Virus record (IMG/VR): IMGVR_UViG_3300036846_000988
Location: 1 to 35,311 of that record
Direction: 5' to 3' (one strand)
Origin: a virus
DNA length: 35,311 nucleotides
Under the pieces are notes generated by a model that was not told the origin of the DNA, ran no database searches, and saw only the letters and a list, made by a program, of their open reading frames with translations. Of the stretch, positions 13,900 to 22,817 are shown piece after piece (positions within the stretch are counted from its first letter, which is position 1; each line of letters starts with the position of its first letter). A program made the translations under genes and the position numbers.

Positions 13900-14595
13900 A
13901 TGGCATTATCTCTTGCTTGGGGTATGGATGATTCGGTCGTAATCAATGAAAACACTTATGAATTAAATCTAGAATTTTCTCGTGTTCTCCGATGGTACGA
14001 AATGTGGAAAGATACCGAATTATCTAAAGAAGGAAAAGTACTATATTCCATTATCCTAATTTTATCTCATGATTGGGGTGAAGAACTTCCCGAAACGATT
14101 GAAGAATTAGCAGAAATTATTCCGCAAGATGATTTAATTCCCTTATCAAACGCTATTATCAAAAGGATTGCTGGGGATCAATTTGAAAGCACAACAGTCA
14201 AACGTGACCTAAAAGGAAATATCTTAGAAGACGAGGAAAAGAAGTGGTATGAATTCGAACAGGATTCTGGCTACATCTATTCCTCTTTTTTGATGGATTA
14301 TGGGATGGATTTGATGGTGGAAAGAAGCAAGGGAACACTGCATTGGGATAAGTTCAACCATTTATTAGCTGGTTTGTCTGATAATACCAAGTTCAAAAAT
14401 GTCATCAAGATTCGCATGATGGAATACCCAGAAAAAGCCACACCAGATGAAATTGAAGAAATAAGAAAAGCAAAATTGGCGGTGGCTTTGAAAGAAGATC
14501 GAGCAAACTTGGAATTTGAAATGATGGATCTTAAGCAAAAACGTGAATACATGTTGAAAAAACAAGAAGAAAGAGGTGAGGTGAAGGATGAATGA
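13900..14595 (+). CDS. Gp15-family tail assembly protein
   Basis: 231 residues of the bacteriophage Gp15 family, found just before the tape measure gene. Features: ENTYELNLEFSRVLRWYEMW near the start, the DSGYIYSSFLMDYGMDL stretch, LHWDKFNHLLAGLSDNTKF, and a long charged C-terminal helix (DRANLEFEMMDLKQKREYML). It takes the second chaperone position. The start ATG follows GAGGTGATG. The end overlaps the tape measure gene by 8 bases. Confidence 0.82.
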   Translation: MALSLAWGMDDSVVINENTYELNLEFSRVLRWYEMWKDTELSKEGKVLYSIILILSHDWGEELPETIEELAEIIPQDDLIPLSNAIIKRIAGDQFESTTVKRDLKGNILEDEEKKWYEFEQDSGYIYSSFLMDYGMDLMVERSKGTLHWDKFNHLLAGLSDNTKFKNVIKIRMMEYPEKATPDEIEEIRKAKLAVALKEDRANLEFEMMDLKQKREYMLKKQEERGEVKDE

Positions 14596-17500
14596 TGGTT
14601 CCGTAATCATTGATGTAGAATTTAATACCGACAAAGCACGAAAGCAGTATCAAGATTTTGGTAATGAAGCGGCTCAACAGTTAGACAACAAGATTGGAAA
14701 GTCCAAAGCCTTCAACTCACTTTCTGAACAATCTGTTGAGTTTGCCAAAAAAGCTAGCTTGAGCATTTTAGCTGTCGGTACTGCTGTTGCCGGTTTTTCA
14801 ATTAAATCAGCAGCTGATATGCAAGCTATGGATGCGCAATTCTCACAAGTATTCGGAAATTTGGAAAAGAATGCTCAAAGTAGCATTGATTCAATCTCTA
14901 AAGAAACAAATATTCTGCCTAATCGTTTGAAACCCGCCTTCACTTCTATGGCAGCATTTGCAAAAACCACTGGGATGGATACAGCAGATGCATTAGATTT
15001 AACTAGCCGAGCAACTAAAGCGGCAGCCGACAGCGCTGCTTTTTATGATAAATCAATTGGCGAAGTCTCTGAGAGTTTACAGTCGTATTTAAAAGGAAAC
15101 TACGAAAACGATGCAGCACTTGGGATTTCATCTACTGAAACAACACGAAATGCAGCTGCAAATAAGCTTTACGGCAAATCATTTAACGACTTATCCGAAG
15201 CCCAGAAGCAGTTAACGCTTTTGCAAATGGTTGAGGATGGTAACAAGTTATCAGGAGCATTAGGACAAGCTGCACGTGAAGGTGGTGGTCTAGAGAACGT
15301 TATCGGAAATATGAAACAAGCCATCACGGATTTAGGGGCAGCTTTTGGTGCGCCGTTGCTTGATCCATTTCTTGCAATTGTTCAAAAAATTAGTGGAGCG
15401 ATGGCAAAACTAGCAGAAGTGTTTAGAGAAAATCCTGCGCTAGTTTATGTCGTGGTGGGTGCCATAACTACTTTAGCTGCAGCATTTGGGGCTGTTTGGT
15501 TAAAAGCAGTTGGCTTTGCCAAAATCGGTTCGATGATAAGCACTGCTTTATCCGTTTTAGCGAGCCCGATATTTCTTGTTATTGCAGCTATAGGTGCATT
15601 GGTAACTGCATTTATCTATTTTTACAACACGAGCGATACCTTTAGAGAAAAGGTTAATGGGGCAGTCAAGACCTTACAATCTTTTATGGCTCCTGTTAAA
15701 GATGTTATAGAAGGTATTAAGTTGCTGGCACAAGCTTTTAAAGCGATTGTTTTCAATGACTTCAGTGTAAGTCTTTCTGATTTACATGATCAGTTCGTCA
15801 AACTATTCCCTGAATCTCTATGGAACGGCATGACATCATTCGCACAAGGCACTAAAGGAATAGTACAAGGAATTTCAACTCTTGCTAAAGCTTTCAAAGC
15901 AATAGCACTTGATGATTTCTCGGTAAGTGTAACCAATTTAAAAGCAGATTTTTTGGAGGTATTTCCTGAAAGCTTGTGGAACGGAATGACCAAAATCGCT
16001 TTAGGAATCCGCTCATTGATAAACGGATTCAAAAGTGGTGAAAAATCAATAGATCCATTTGGAATTGCTCTTAAAATCCTGCATTCAGTTTTTCTTGGAC
16101 TACTTGGACCTATTGGATTGTTTATCAAAGCGTTTGAACTAATTGCAAAGGCTCTAGGAGGCGGAGATGTTTCTAAAGGAATCGATAAAATAATCGATGC
16201 TTTTGATTCTCTAGCATCGGGTCTAGAAAGCAATGGACCAAAAGTGGGAGGTTCTGCTGGCAAAGCAATCGAGGGCATTCTCGCTGCTATTGCTTCTGCA
16301 TTACCTGGTATTATCTCAGGAGGATTGCAAATAGTTGCTGCTATTGTATCTGGAATTGCACAAGGTCTACCTTCACTAGCAATGTCTGCCAGTCAACTAA
16401 TTATGGCGTTCACCGCAGCTATGCTTATTCTAGTACCGCAAATCGCTTTATCAGCAACAGCAATCATTGTGGCTTTATTAGCAGCTTTAACAGCAGGGCT
16501 ACCACAAATCATTGTTGCTGGTGGAGCATTGATTCTGGCCTTACTAGATGGCATCACTGAGCAACTACCAGCCTTGATAGAATCGGCAGCGACTTTGATA
16601 GTAACATGGTTAACTGCATTGACAGAGCACGTTCCAGAAATAGTTGTAGCTGGGATGTCTCTAATAATTGCTATTCTTGATGGTATTGCCCAAAAGCTTC
16701 CTGATCTAGTATCTGCTGTTGGCACACTGATCGTGACGTTCCTTACGGCATTATCAGGACAGTTGCCAAGTATTGTAGCTGCAGGAGCGGACCTTTTAAT
16801 TAATTTTTTAAATGGTTTAGCTTCAAAGATGCCTGATATCGTTTCTGCAGCTCTTAATCTAATTGTTCAGTTCATAAATGGATTGGCTTCAAAAGCTCAA
16901 GATGTAATTAATGCAGGTGTAAATCTAATTGTTCAAATTTTAAAAGGTATTGCTAACAACATTGATCGAATCGTCAGTGCAGGTATGGATATTGTAGATG
17001 CTACTGTTAGAGGGATCCTAAGAGCACAGGATCGATTATTTAAAGCCGGTATTACATTGGTAAATGGGCTAGCTAATAATATTCGTAATAACCAATCAGC
17101 TATGAGAGAGGCAGGCGCCAATCTATTAAACGCTTTAATCGGCGCATTACCAGGTGGTGCGTTGATTAACAATGGTATTGCATTGGTTGATGGTTTATTA
17201 AGTGGATTGATGTCTGGATTTGAGAATGTAAAAAGAACTGTGTCCGGATGGGCGGATACGATAGCAAGTTTAAAAGGACCTATTCCATACGATAAAAAAG
17301 TTCTTATTGAAAATGGGTTAGCCTTGGTTAGTGGCTTAAAAGAAGGACTTATAAACGGTTTTTCTGAAGTTAAGTCAGATGTCTCTACCTGGGCTAATGA
17401 GTTGCAAAAGGGTATAGAATCCGAGTTTGATTCAAACTATTTTAACGATTTAATAGCAAATATACCTAGTAAAATACCAGCAATGGATGCATTGATAAAT

Positions 17501-17773
17501 GGAAGACTGACACCGGAGCTAGTATCTAATATTGGAAAAAGTTCATCATCTTCAAATGCTGCTAATCAAATTATTAATAATAATTACCAGTCAAGTGACT
17601 TTGAAAATAAAATGGTTGATGCCGTTATAAAATTGGCCAATCGTCCCGCAATATTCAAACAGGAAGTTGATAAGCGGGAATTTTCCAGAATCTTTGCTGA
17701 GCCAATTAACGAAGAACAAGCAACATCCGAATCTTTTAAAAATATGTTGAATGGGGTGAAACCAAAACGATGA
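14588..17773 (+). CDS. tape measure protein
   Basis: 1,061 residues. It sets tail length and threads through the tube; by the usual ~0.15 nm per residue this suggests a tail of roughly 160 nm. The N-terminal part has the PBSX/Gram-positive tape-measure domain (SIKSAADMQAMDAQFSQVFG, then ETNILPNRLKPAF). A 52-residue unit is tandemly duplicated near residues 383-486, both copies containing FPESLWNGMT. Residues ~560-790 are a long hydrophobic set of ~37-residue repeats of the type LPxIVxAGxxLIxxxLxGL. The C-terminus is helical and Asn/Ser-rich. No lytic transglycosylase or peptidase domain is visible. Confidence 0.95.
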   Translation: MNDGSVIIDVEFNTDKARKQYQDFGNEAAQQLDNKIGKSKAFNSLSEQSVEFAKKASLSILAVGTAVAGFSIKSAADMQAMDAQFSQVFGNLEKNAQSSIDSISKETNILPNRLKPAFTSMAAFAKTTGMDTADALDLTSRATKAAADSAAFYDKSIGEVSESLQSYLKGNYENDAALGISSTETTRNAAANKLYGKSFNDLSEAQKQLTLLQMVEDGNKLSGALGQAAREGGGLENVIGNMKQAITDLGAAFGAPLLDPFLAIVQKISGAMAKLAEVFRENPALVYVVVGAITTLAAAFGAVWLKAVGFAKIGSMISTALSVLASPIFLVIAAIGALVTAFIYFYNTSDTFREKVNGAVKTLQSFMAPVKDVIEGIKLLAQAFKAIVFNDFSVSLSDLHDQFVKLFPESLWNGMTSFAQGTKGIVQGISTLAKAFKAIALDDFSVSVTNLKADFLEVFPESLWNGMTKIALGIRSLINGFKSGEKSIDPFGIALKILHSVFLGLLGPIGLFIKAFELIAKALGGGDVSKGIDKIIDAFDSLASGLESNGPKVGGSAGKAIEGILAAIASALPGIISGGLQIVAAIVSGIAQGLPSLAMSASQLIMAFTAAMLILVPQIALSATAIIVALLAALTAGLPQIIVAGGALILALLDGITEQLPALIESAATLIVTWLTALTEHVPEIVVAGMSLIIAILDGIAQKLPDLVSAVGTLIVTFLTALSGQLPSIVAAGADLLINFLNGLASKMPDIVSAALNLIVQFINGLASKAQDVINAGVNLIVQILKGIANNIDRIVSAGMDIVDATVRGILRAQDRLFKAGITLVNGLANNIRNNQSAMREAGANLLNALIGALPGGALINNGIALVDGLLSGLMSGFENVKRTVSGWADTIASLKGPIPYDKKVLIENGLALVSGLKEGLINGFSEVKSDVSTWANELQKGIESEFDSNYFNDLIANIPSKIPAMDALINGRLTPELVSNIGKSSSSSNAANQIINNNYQSSDFENKMVDAVIKLANRPAIFKQEVDKREFSRIFAEPINEEQATSESFKNMLNGVKPKR

Positions 17774-19260
17774 CATTTTCTGTAAATTTTAATGGGTATG
17801 AACTTGGGGAATATATTGAAGTGTTAAGAGGGTTCACTCCATTTATTGGTGCGAATTGGCAGCCTTCATTGTCAGATACAGAAGGAACCCCAAGAGGATC
17901 TGATTTTGAATACACAACATACAAGTCTAAAGTTATACCAATGCCATTTCTCATGAGAAATGATTTAGGTGAAAAGTATGATGAGTTACAGCGTATTTTA
18001 AACGTATCTGAACCCAAACCTTTGATTTTCGGCAATCTCCCAAATAGAGTTTTCTATGCAATCCCAAAGGAAACAATCAGCTTTGATGAAATAGTTTTTC
18101 TAGGTAAGGGTACTATTAATTGGGTTATTCCTGATAGTATTGCCCGATCAACTATCGTACAACAGTTTCCGGCTACGCTCAATTCGGATGGTATTCTTGA
18201 GGCAATCGTAACGAACAACGGATCAGAATCCGCTTGGTTACACTATGATATTCATATGAACCATGAAAATGGTTACATTGGTGTTGTTTCTGAGTATGGT
18301 GCTATTCAACTTGGAAAAGTTGATGAAATGGATACTGTACCGGCTGAAAAGTCTGAGTGGTTGGTTAATGCAATTGGTTTTGAAGCATTAAATACTTGGA
18401 CAACAAATGCTGGTTTCGTACCATTTAAACCATCAGATTTTGTCAAAGGCGGTTCTTGGAGATCAGAGATTAACAAAGGACAAACCTATCTTAATTGGTC
18501 AAATCTTGGAACAGGGACAAAATATCACGGGGTAACCAAACAATTAAAATTACCTGTTGATAGTCACGGAGAGATCGGTGTTAGTGACAAATGGGCATTG
18601 CAATTCAAACCTTGGTTTGCGAATACACAAATTGAGGGAGGGGGAGTTCAGGCAATCCTCTTAGCCACTGAGGATGGGAAATATCGAACAGGTCTCATGA
18701 TTCAAAAAGATCGCCGATGGAACAATAACTTCAAAATGATCGTGTTTGATGGTGGCCTATCAAACGAAGGAGCCGCAACTACCAAATTTACTTCCAGATA
18801 TTTTGATTTAGCAGAAGATAAGAACAAATTTACGGCTTGGGATAGCGGTATGTTCGAAATTTCCAAAAAAGGAAAGCAAATTGTCATTAAGTTTCCAGAT
18901 GGAGGCACACATACAATTAATGATTCCGATGATTCGATTGACTATACAAACGTAACAATCATGTCTGCCGCACATGGAACCAGTACTCCTTTACGAAATA
19001 TGGGGTGGCTTTATGTCAAGCTAAGAAAAGATAACGTGTATTATGACAAAGATGTTCCAAACCGTTTTGCAAAGTCAACGGATATTTATATTGATGGTGA
19101 AGCGGGAAAGGCTTATGAAAATGAGAAACCAATTGCAGATGTAATCGGTAGCAATTGGTTTCTTGTGCCTCCAGGAGAAACAAAGATTCAGTTTTCTTAT
19201 TCAGACTTCAGCGATCCACGACCTGATGTTGTAGTAAGTATGCGAGAGGTGTATGGATGA
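17770..19260 (+). CDS. distal tail protein (Dit) with an inserted carbohydrate-binding-like domain
   Basis: 496 residues, about twice the ordinary Dit. The N-terminal ~150 residues carry the conserved Sipho_tail start (SVNFNGYELGEYIEVLRGF and KVIPMPFLMRN). The C-terminal end (VPPGETKIQFSYSDFSDPRPDVVV) completes the Dit galectin-like domain. Between them, about residues 205-425, lies a beta-rich domain with GQTYLNWSNLGTGTKYHG, MIQKDRRWNNNFKMIVFDG and FRKSTDIYI-like strands, resembling an inserted carbohydrate-binding module. Such evolved Dit proteins help the baseplate hold cell-wall sugars. It overlaps the neighbours by 4 bases. Confidence 0.85.
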   Translation: MTFSVNFNGYELGEYIEVLRGFTPFIGANWQPSLSDTEGTPRGSDFEYTTYKSKVIPMPFLMRNDLGEKYDELQRILNVSEPKPLIFGNLPNRVFYAIPKETISFDEIVFLGKGTINWVIPDSIARSTIVQQFPATLNSDGILEAIVTNNGSESAWLHYDIHMNHENGYIGVVSEYGAIQLGKVDEMDTVPAEKSEWLVNAIGFEALNTWTTNAGFVPFKPSDFVKGGSWRSEINKGQTYLNWSNLGTGTKYHGVTKQLKLPVDSHGEIGVSDKWALQFKPWFANTQIEGGGVQAILLATEDGKYRTGLMIQKDRRWNNNFKMIVFDGGLSNEGAATTKFTSRYFDLAEDKNKFTAWDSGMFEISKKGKQIVIKFPDGGTHTINDSDDSIDYTNVTIMSAAHGTSTPLRNMGWLYVKLRKDNVYYDKDVPNRFAKSTDIYIDGEAGKAYENEKPIADVIGSNWFLVPPGETKIQFSYSDFSDPRPDVVVSMREVYG

Positions 19261-21806
19261 TGACAGAGATCCCAATCATAGCGGTAAAGAGTCAGTACGA
19301 TCAAGTACTGGCTTTTTTTAATAATGCAGCACCAAAGGCGATGCATTTCAAAAACGATCGTCTCCACGAATATGTCAAAGGAAATGCTAGTCAGTTCACA
19401 TTTAAAACTGCAGCAAAACATTCAGATTCTCAGTATCTTGTTGAAGGAAATAGGCTAGCTTTCCGATGGGAAAATAAAGACTATGATTTGAATATTGTCA
19501 AAGTTGTTAGAGACGAAAAAGTCGTTGAAGTTACAGCTTATTCAACTATGTTTGAACTTCTATACGAGACTCGGGGAGAATATACCGGAAATTCAATGAC
19601 TTTCGAACAGTATCTAAATGTTTTTGATCCAGAGCATGTTCTTGTTGTGGGAGTAAATGAAGTTTCTTCAGCTAAAATTTCGAATAAGTGGGAAGGGACT
19701 CAAACAATTCTTGCCAGATTATTTTCTTTAGCAACTGTATTCTCAGCAGAGCTTGAATTCGTAACAGAATTGAATGATGACTATACCCTGAAACAAGTTA
19801 CTATGAATGTTTATAAAGAATATTCAGATGGACTCAATCAAGGGATAGGTCAAAATCGTTCAGAGGTCATATTAAAGTATGGTAAAGGAATAACAGGTAT
19901 TACTAAAACCTCTGATATAAGTGATGGTATCTATACCGCTATATTGGCTTATGGAAAAGACGGTCTTTCAATCAACGACATCGAACGTAATTGGTACAAC
20001 GAAGATGGCAATTTGGAATATTTCACACGAAAAGGACAACCAAGAGTTTATGCCCCATTAGCTAGAGATAATTTTCCATCCAACTTATTTGCCAGTGAAA
20101 ATGAGCGCTATATTGGTTATGAAGCGGATGATACCGAGTATACTTCGCAAGAAGCTTTACTAGGATATATGCTTTCTGAACTCAAAAAGCTGAGTACACC
20201 AGAAGTGACCTATGAAATTGATGGAAAATTCGATGTGGATGTGGGGGATACGATCATAGTTGAGGATGACGGCTATAATCCTACATTATATTTATCTGTA
20301 CGTGTGGCTGAAACTGAAAAGAGTCTCTCTAATCCATCTATCCGTAAAGCAGTTATTTCAAATGTGAAAGAATTAATCTCTGAAATCGATGCTTCACTGT
20401 TAGCTAAGGTTCAAGCTTTAATTGAAGCGAACAAAACATACAACTTCGAAATCCTTACAAGCAGCGGAATCGTATTTAAGAATGGATTCGGCAGTACCAC
20501 ATTAACTGCTCGTGTTAGAGATGGTATCAAGGATGTAACAGATACCTTTAGTCTGAAATGGTATAAAGATGGCACCTTGTTTTCAAACACCAAGACAGTG
20601 ACGATCAATGCTGCAGATATCGAAGAAAAGGCAGTCTTTCGTTTTGAAGTAGCAGATGATTCGGGGAATGTGCGTGGCGGTTCTGAGGTGACGGTTACCA
20701 ATATTGATGATGGAAAAGAAGGTAAACCGGGCAAAAGTCCTATCATTACTGTTAACGATGACAGTTCTCTTACGATAGAAGACGATGAAGGAACAAAGCA
20801 AACAGAACCGCTAAAAGGCGAGTCGGGAAAAGGCGTTTCGGCCGAAGAAATTAGCTATGCTATTTCTCAAGATGGAACAACTCCGCCAACGTCTGGATGG
20901 TCAGGTACAAGACCCACACCTAAAGCGGGCTGGTATATGTGGACACGTACCAGATTCAAATATACGGACAATACCTACAGTGCTTATTTCTACCTTGTCG
21001 CTCAACAAGGCAAAGATGCGATCATTATCTCTGATACAGCACCTGCCAATCCAACAAAAGGAACTTTATGGCAAGATAGCAGCGTTGTTCCTCAGATCAT
21101 TAAAGTATTTGACGGCGCTGTTTGGAGTATGTGGGGGATGCCTATTGATAACTTACTTGCTACCAACATTCTTTCTGAGAATGGAGTGTTCAAAAGGTTA
21201 GAAGGAGCAGAGATTGTAAATACATTTTCCTATACAGATTCTGGTGTAACTTATACCGGTACTACCACTATTAAAGATGGAAATGTGACTATCGCAAGAA
21301 CCGGTTCAGACGGATCAACTTGGACAACTACAATGGATCGTGTACAAGGGTTCGTTGATACCTACAAAGCGAGTTCTTCTTCACCAGCTAGAATTGCTCA
21401 ATTAGGACAAGGAAAATTGTATCTGGCGGAATCTGGTGTGGGTGGTTATTTACCTGCAGCTGCTGTAAACCCTGCAAGTTGGACAAATTTATCTTATGCA
21501 CCAGGATTCACAACGGCCGAAAATAACCCTTGCCAGTATCGGAAAGTACAAATAGTTGACGGATCTTGGGAGCTGCAGCTAAGAGGCCAGATTAAGCCGA
21601 CTTCTGGTGATTTCAGTACAACAGCCTCACCAACAGGAGGCATATTGCCTGCTGGATATAGACCTACAAGGAATGAACTGGTACCCGCTGCAGATAGCAC
21701 CAAAAAAGGCGCTCGTGTAGTTGTTTTAGCCGATGGACAGATTCAGTTAAATACGCCGAATGGAGGAAACTATGTTTCCTTTGGTGGGATAAGAATTGCA
21801 TTGTAG
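19257..21806 (+). CDS. tail-associated protein (Tal) / minor structural protein with receptor-binding C-terminus
   Basis: 849 residues. The N-terminal ~370 residues fit the prophage endopeptidase-tail family (minor structural protein N-terminal region), which forms the trimeric hub under Dit: YDQVLAFFNNAAPKAMHF, FNVVKVVRDEK-like strands, and a DVDVGDTIIVEDDGY segment. Next is an Ig-like segment (about residues 395-480), then short Gly-rich collagen-like pieces (GKEGKPGKS, KGESGKG), then SGWSGTRPTPKAGWYMWTRT and KGTLWQDSS modules, and a beta-rich C-terminal head with GYLPAAAVNPASW and LPAGYRPTRNELVP, likely the host-contact part. No peptidase active site could be confirmed. Confidence 0.85.
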   Translation: MMTEIPIIAVKSQYDQVLAFFNNAAPKAMHFKNDRLHEYVKGNASQFTFKTAAKHSDSQYLVEGNRLAFRWENKDYDLNIVKVVRDEKVVEVTAYSTMFELLYETRGEYTGNSMTFEQYLNVFDPEHVLVVGVNEVSSAKISNKWEGTQTILARLFSLATVFSAELEFVTELNDDYTLKQVTMNVYKEYSDGLNQGIGQNRSEVILKYGKGITGITKTSDISDGIYTAILAYGKDGLSINDIERNWYNEDGNLEYFTRKGQPRVYAPLARDNFPSNLFASENERYIGYEADDTEYTSQEALLGYMLSELKKLSTPEVTYEIDGKFDVDVGDTIIVEDDGYNPTLYLSVRVAETEKSLSNPSIRKAVISNVKELISEIDASLLAKVQALIEANKTYNFEILTSSGIVFKNGFGSTTLTARVRDGIKDVTDTFSLKWYKDGTLFSNTKTVTINAADIEEKAVFRFEVADDSGNVRGGSEVTVTNIDDGKEGKPGKSPIITVNDDSSLTIEDDEGTKQTEPLKGESGKGVSAEEISYAISQDGTTPPTSGWSGTRPTPKAGWYMWTRTRFKYTDNTYSAYFYLVAQQGKDAIIISDTAPANPTKGTLWQDSSVVPQIIKVFDGAVWSMWGMPIDNLLATNILSENGVFKRLEGAEIVNTFSYTDSGVTYTGTTTIKDGNVTIARTGSDGSTWTTTMDRVQGFVDTYKASSSSPARIAQLGQGKLYLAESGVGGYLPAAAVNPASWTNLSYAPGFTTAENNPCQYRKVQIVDGSWELQLRGQIKPTSGDFSTTASPTGGILPAGYRPTRNELVPAADSTKKGARVVVLADGQIQLNTPNGGNYVSFGGIRIAL

Positions 21807-21819
21807 AGGAGGAGAGACT

Positions 21820-22023
21820 ATGTTTCGATGGACCAGCATTACTCCCGTTTACTCAGCAGACGGGACAATTTTGGAATACAATATTGCTGTAGATGCACAA
21901 AATGATCAAAGGGAATCTGCGTATGGACAAATTACTGTTAAACCAGAAGATCTTGATCTAAGTGAAATCAATCGTGTTTCTAAAGCAAAACTCATTGAAA
22001 TGTTAACAGAGGAGCAAGCATAG
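21820..22023 (+). CDS. small baseplate-region protein, unknown function (67 aa)
   Basis: It starts MFRWTSITPVYSADGTILEYNI and ends in a short helix (SKAKLIEMLTEEQA). Proteins of this size and order are common between the Tal/receptor-binding gene and the holin in Enterococcus-type phages, but the function is not known to me. ATG at 21820 follows AGGAGGAG; the upstream frame extension overlaps Tal and lacks its own site. The stop codon sits in the loop of a terminator hairpin. Confidence 0.7.
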   Translation: MFRWTSITPVYSADGTILEYNIAVDAQNDQRESAYGQITVKPEDLDLSEINRVSKAKLIEMLTEEQA

Positions 22024-22037
22024 TGCTTGCTCTTTTT
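22012..22037 (+). terminator. terminator with the stop codon as its loop
   Basis: GAGCAAGCA (22012-22020) pairs perfectly with TGCTTGCTC (22024-22032); the three-base loop is the TAG stop codon of the upstream gene. TTTTT follows (22033-22037). Confidence 0.8.
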
Positions 22038-22078
22038 ATGTTGCTAATTGTCAAAAATAGAAAAGGAAAGTGAGATAT

Positions 22079-22522
22079 ATGGATATGAAAATGTTGTTAT
22101 GGGCACAGGAAATGATGAAGGATGAATATGGGAAAATTGTGATTTGGCTGGTATTTATTTTGGTTCTAATGGCGATTGATGTATTAACTGGTTTTATCCA
22201 AGCTTATACCAATCATGACTTGAAGTCTGGAAAGATGAGTACTGGTTTGTTGAAGAAATTCGCCTTGCTCTTGGTTATGGTAGCAATCGTTCCTTTAACA
22301 GTGGTGTTGCCTGGTATTGTTTCTGTCACCGTGATTATTAGTGTTTACACCTTAGAAATGGTAAATGAATTGATCAGTATCTTGGAGAATTTAAACAAGC
22401 TAGGTGTTGGCACAAATATCTTTGATCCTATTATGAAACGATTAAAAGTAAATAATGAAACTCCGACTGAAGAAAAACCAGACTATGGCGATGGTCAGGA
22501 GTTTACAGAAAAGAAAGAGTAG
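22079..22522 (+). CDS. phage holin (Holin_4-like family)
   Basis: 147 residues with an N-terminal amphipathic helix, a hydrophobic segment at about 19-40 (IVIWLVFILVLMAIDVLTG) with the family's conserved DxxTG, and two closely spaced segments at about 60-95. The tail is soluble and acidic. It would form holes in the membrane at the end of infection so that the endolysin reaches the wall. ATG at 22079 is preferred over GTG at 22070, which touches the AAAGGAAAG ribosome site. It directly precedes the lysis genes. Confidence 0.88.
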   Translation: MDMKMLLWAQEMMKDEYGKIVIWLVFILVLMAIDVLTGFIQAYTNHDLKSGKMSTGLLKKFALLLVMVAIVPLTVVLPGIVSVTVIISVYTLEMVNELISILENLNKLGVGTNIFDPIMKRLKVNNETPTEEKPDYGDGQEFTEKKE

Positions 22523-22541
22523 CCTATAAGTTGCTCTTTTT
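22514..22541 (+). terminator. terminator overlapping the holin stop codon
   Basis: AAAGAGTAGC (22514-22523) pairs with GTTGCTCTTT (22530-22539; two G-U pairs) around CTATAA, followed by T residues to 22541. The holin TAG stop (22520-22522) is in the left arm. Confidence 0.7.
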
Positions 22542-22561
22542 AACATGAAGGGATGATGAAC

Positions 22562-22816
22562 ATGAGAAACAAAGAGAAATTTATTAATGATTTTGAAAAA
22601 GTTGCTAATGAACAAGCACTCCAAACGGTTGATCCAGTAGAAGATGCTTCACATGCAATGAACCAATCAAATGAACTTAAATATGTACTTCCAAATGAGT
22701 TCAGCAAAACAGGCAAGGATGAATCCTTCATATTCGAGAAGAATCTGCGTGAAAAGACGGGTTCTGATTTAGGCGAAGTATTAGAAGATTATTTTTATGT
22801 AGGAAGAGGTGAGTAG
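22562..22816 (+). CDS. small protein between holin and endolysin, unknown function (84 aa)
   Basis: Not recognised. A soluble, charged, mainly helical protein (NKEKFINDFEKVANEQAL, then DLGEVLEDYFYVGRGE). There is no signal peptide or membrane segment, so it is not an obvious second holin or spanin; a regulator of lysis timing is possible but unsupported. ATG at 22562 is preferred to 22553 because AAGGG (22548-22552) touches the earlier codon. It ends one base before the endolysin start. Confidence 0.6.
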   Translation: MRNKEKFINDFEKVANEQALQTVDPVEDASHAMNQSNELKYVLPNEFSKTGKDESFIFEKNLREKTGSDLGEVLEDYFYVGRGE

Positions 22817-22817
22817 A

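Noticed and set aside
13860-13905. Programmed frameshift between the two tail chaperone genes
   Set aside because: The genes are in the same frame, separated by TAG and TGA, and no slippery heptamer is seen; they appear to be independent cistrons.
15790-16278. A long minus-strand frame inside the tape measure gene
   Set aside because: It is a shadow of the Ala/Gly/Ile-rich tape measure coding sequence, with no ribosome site.
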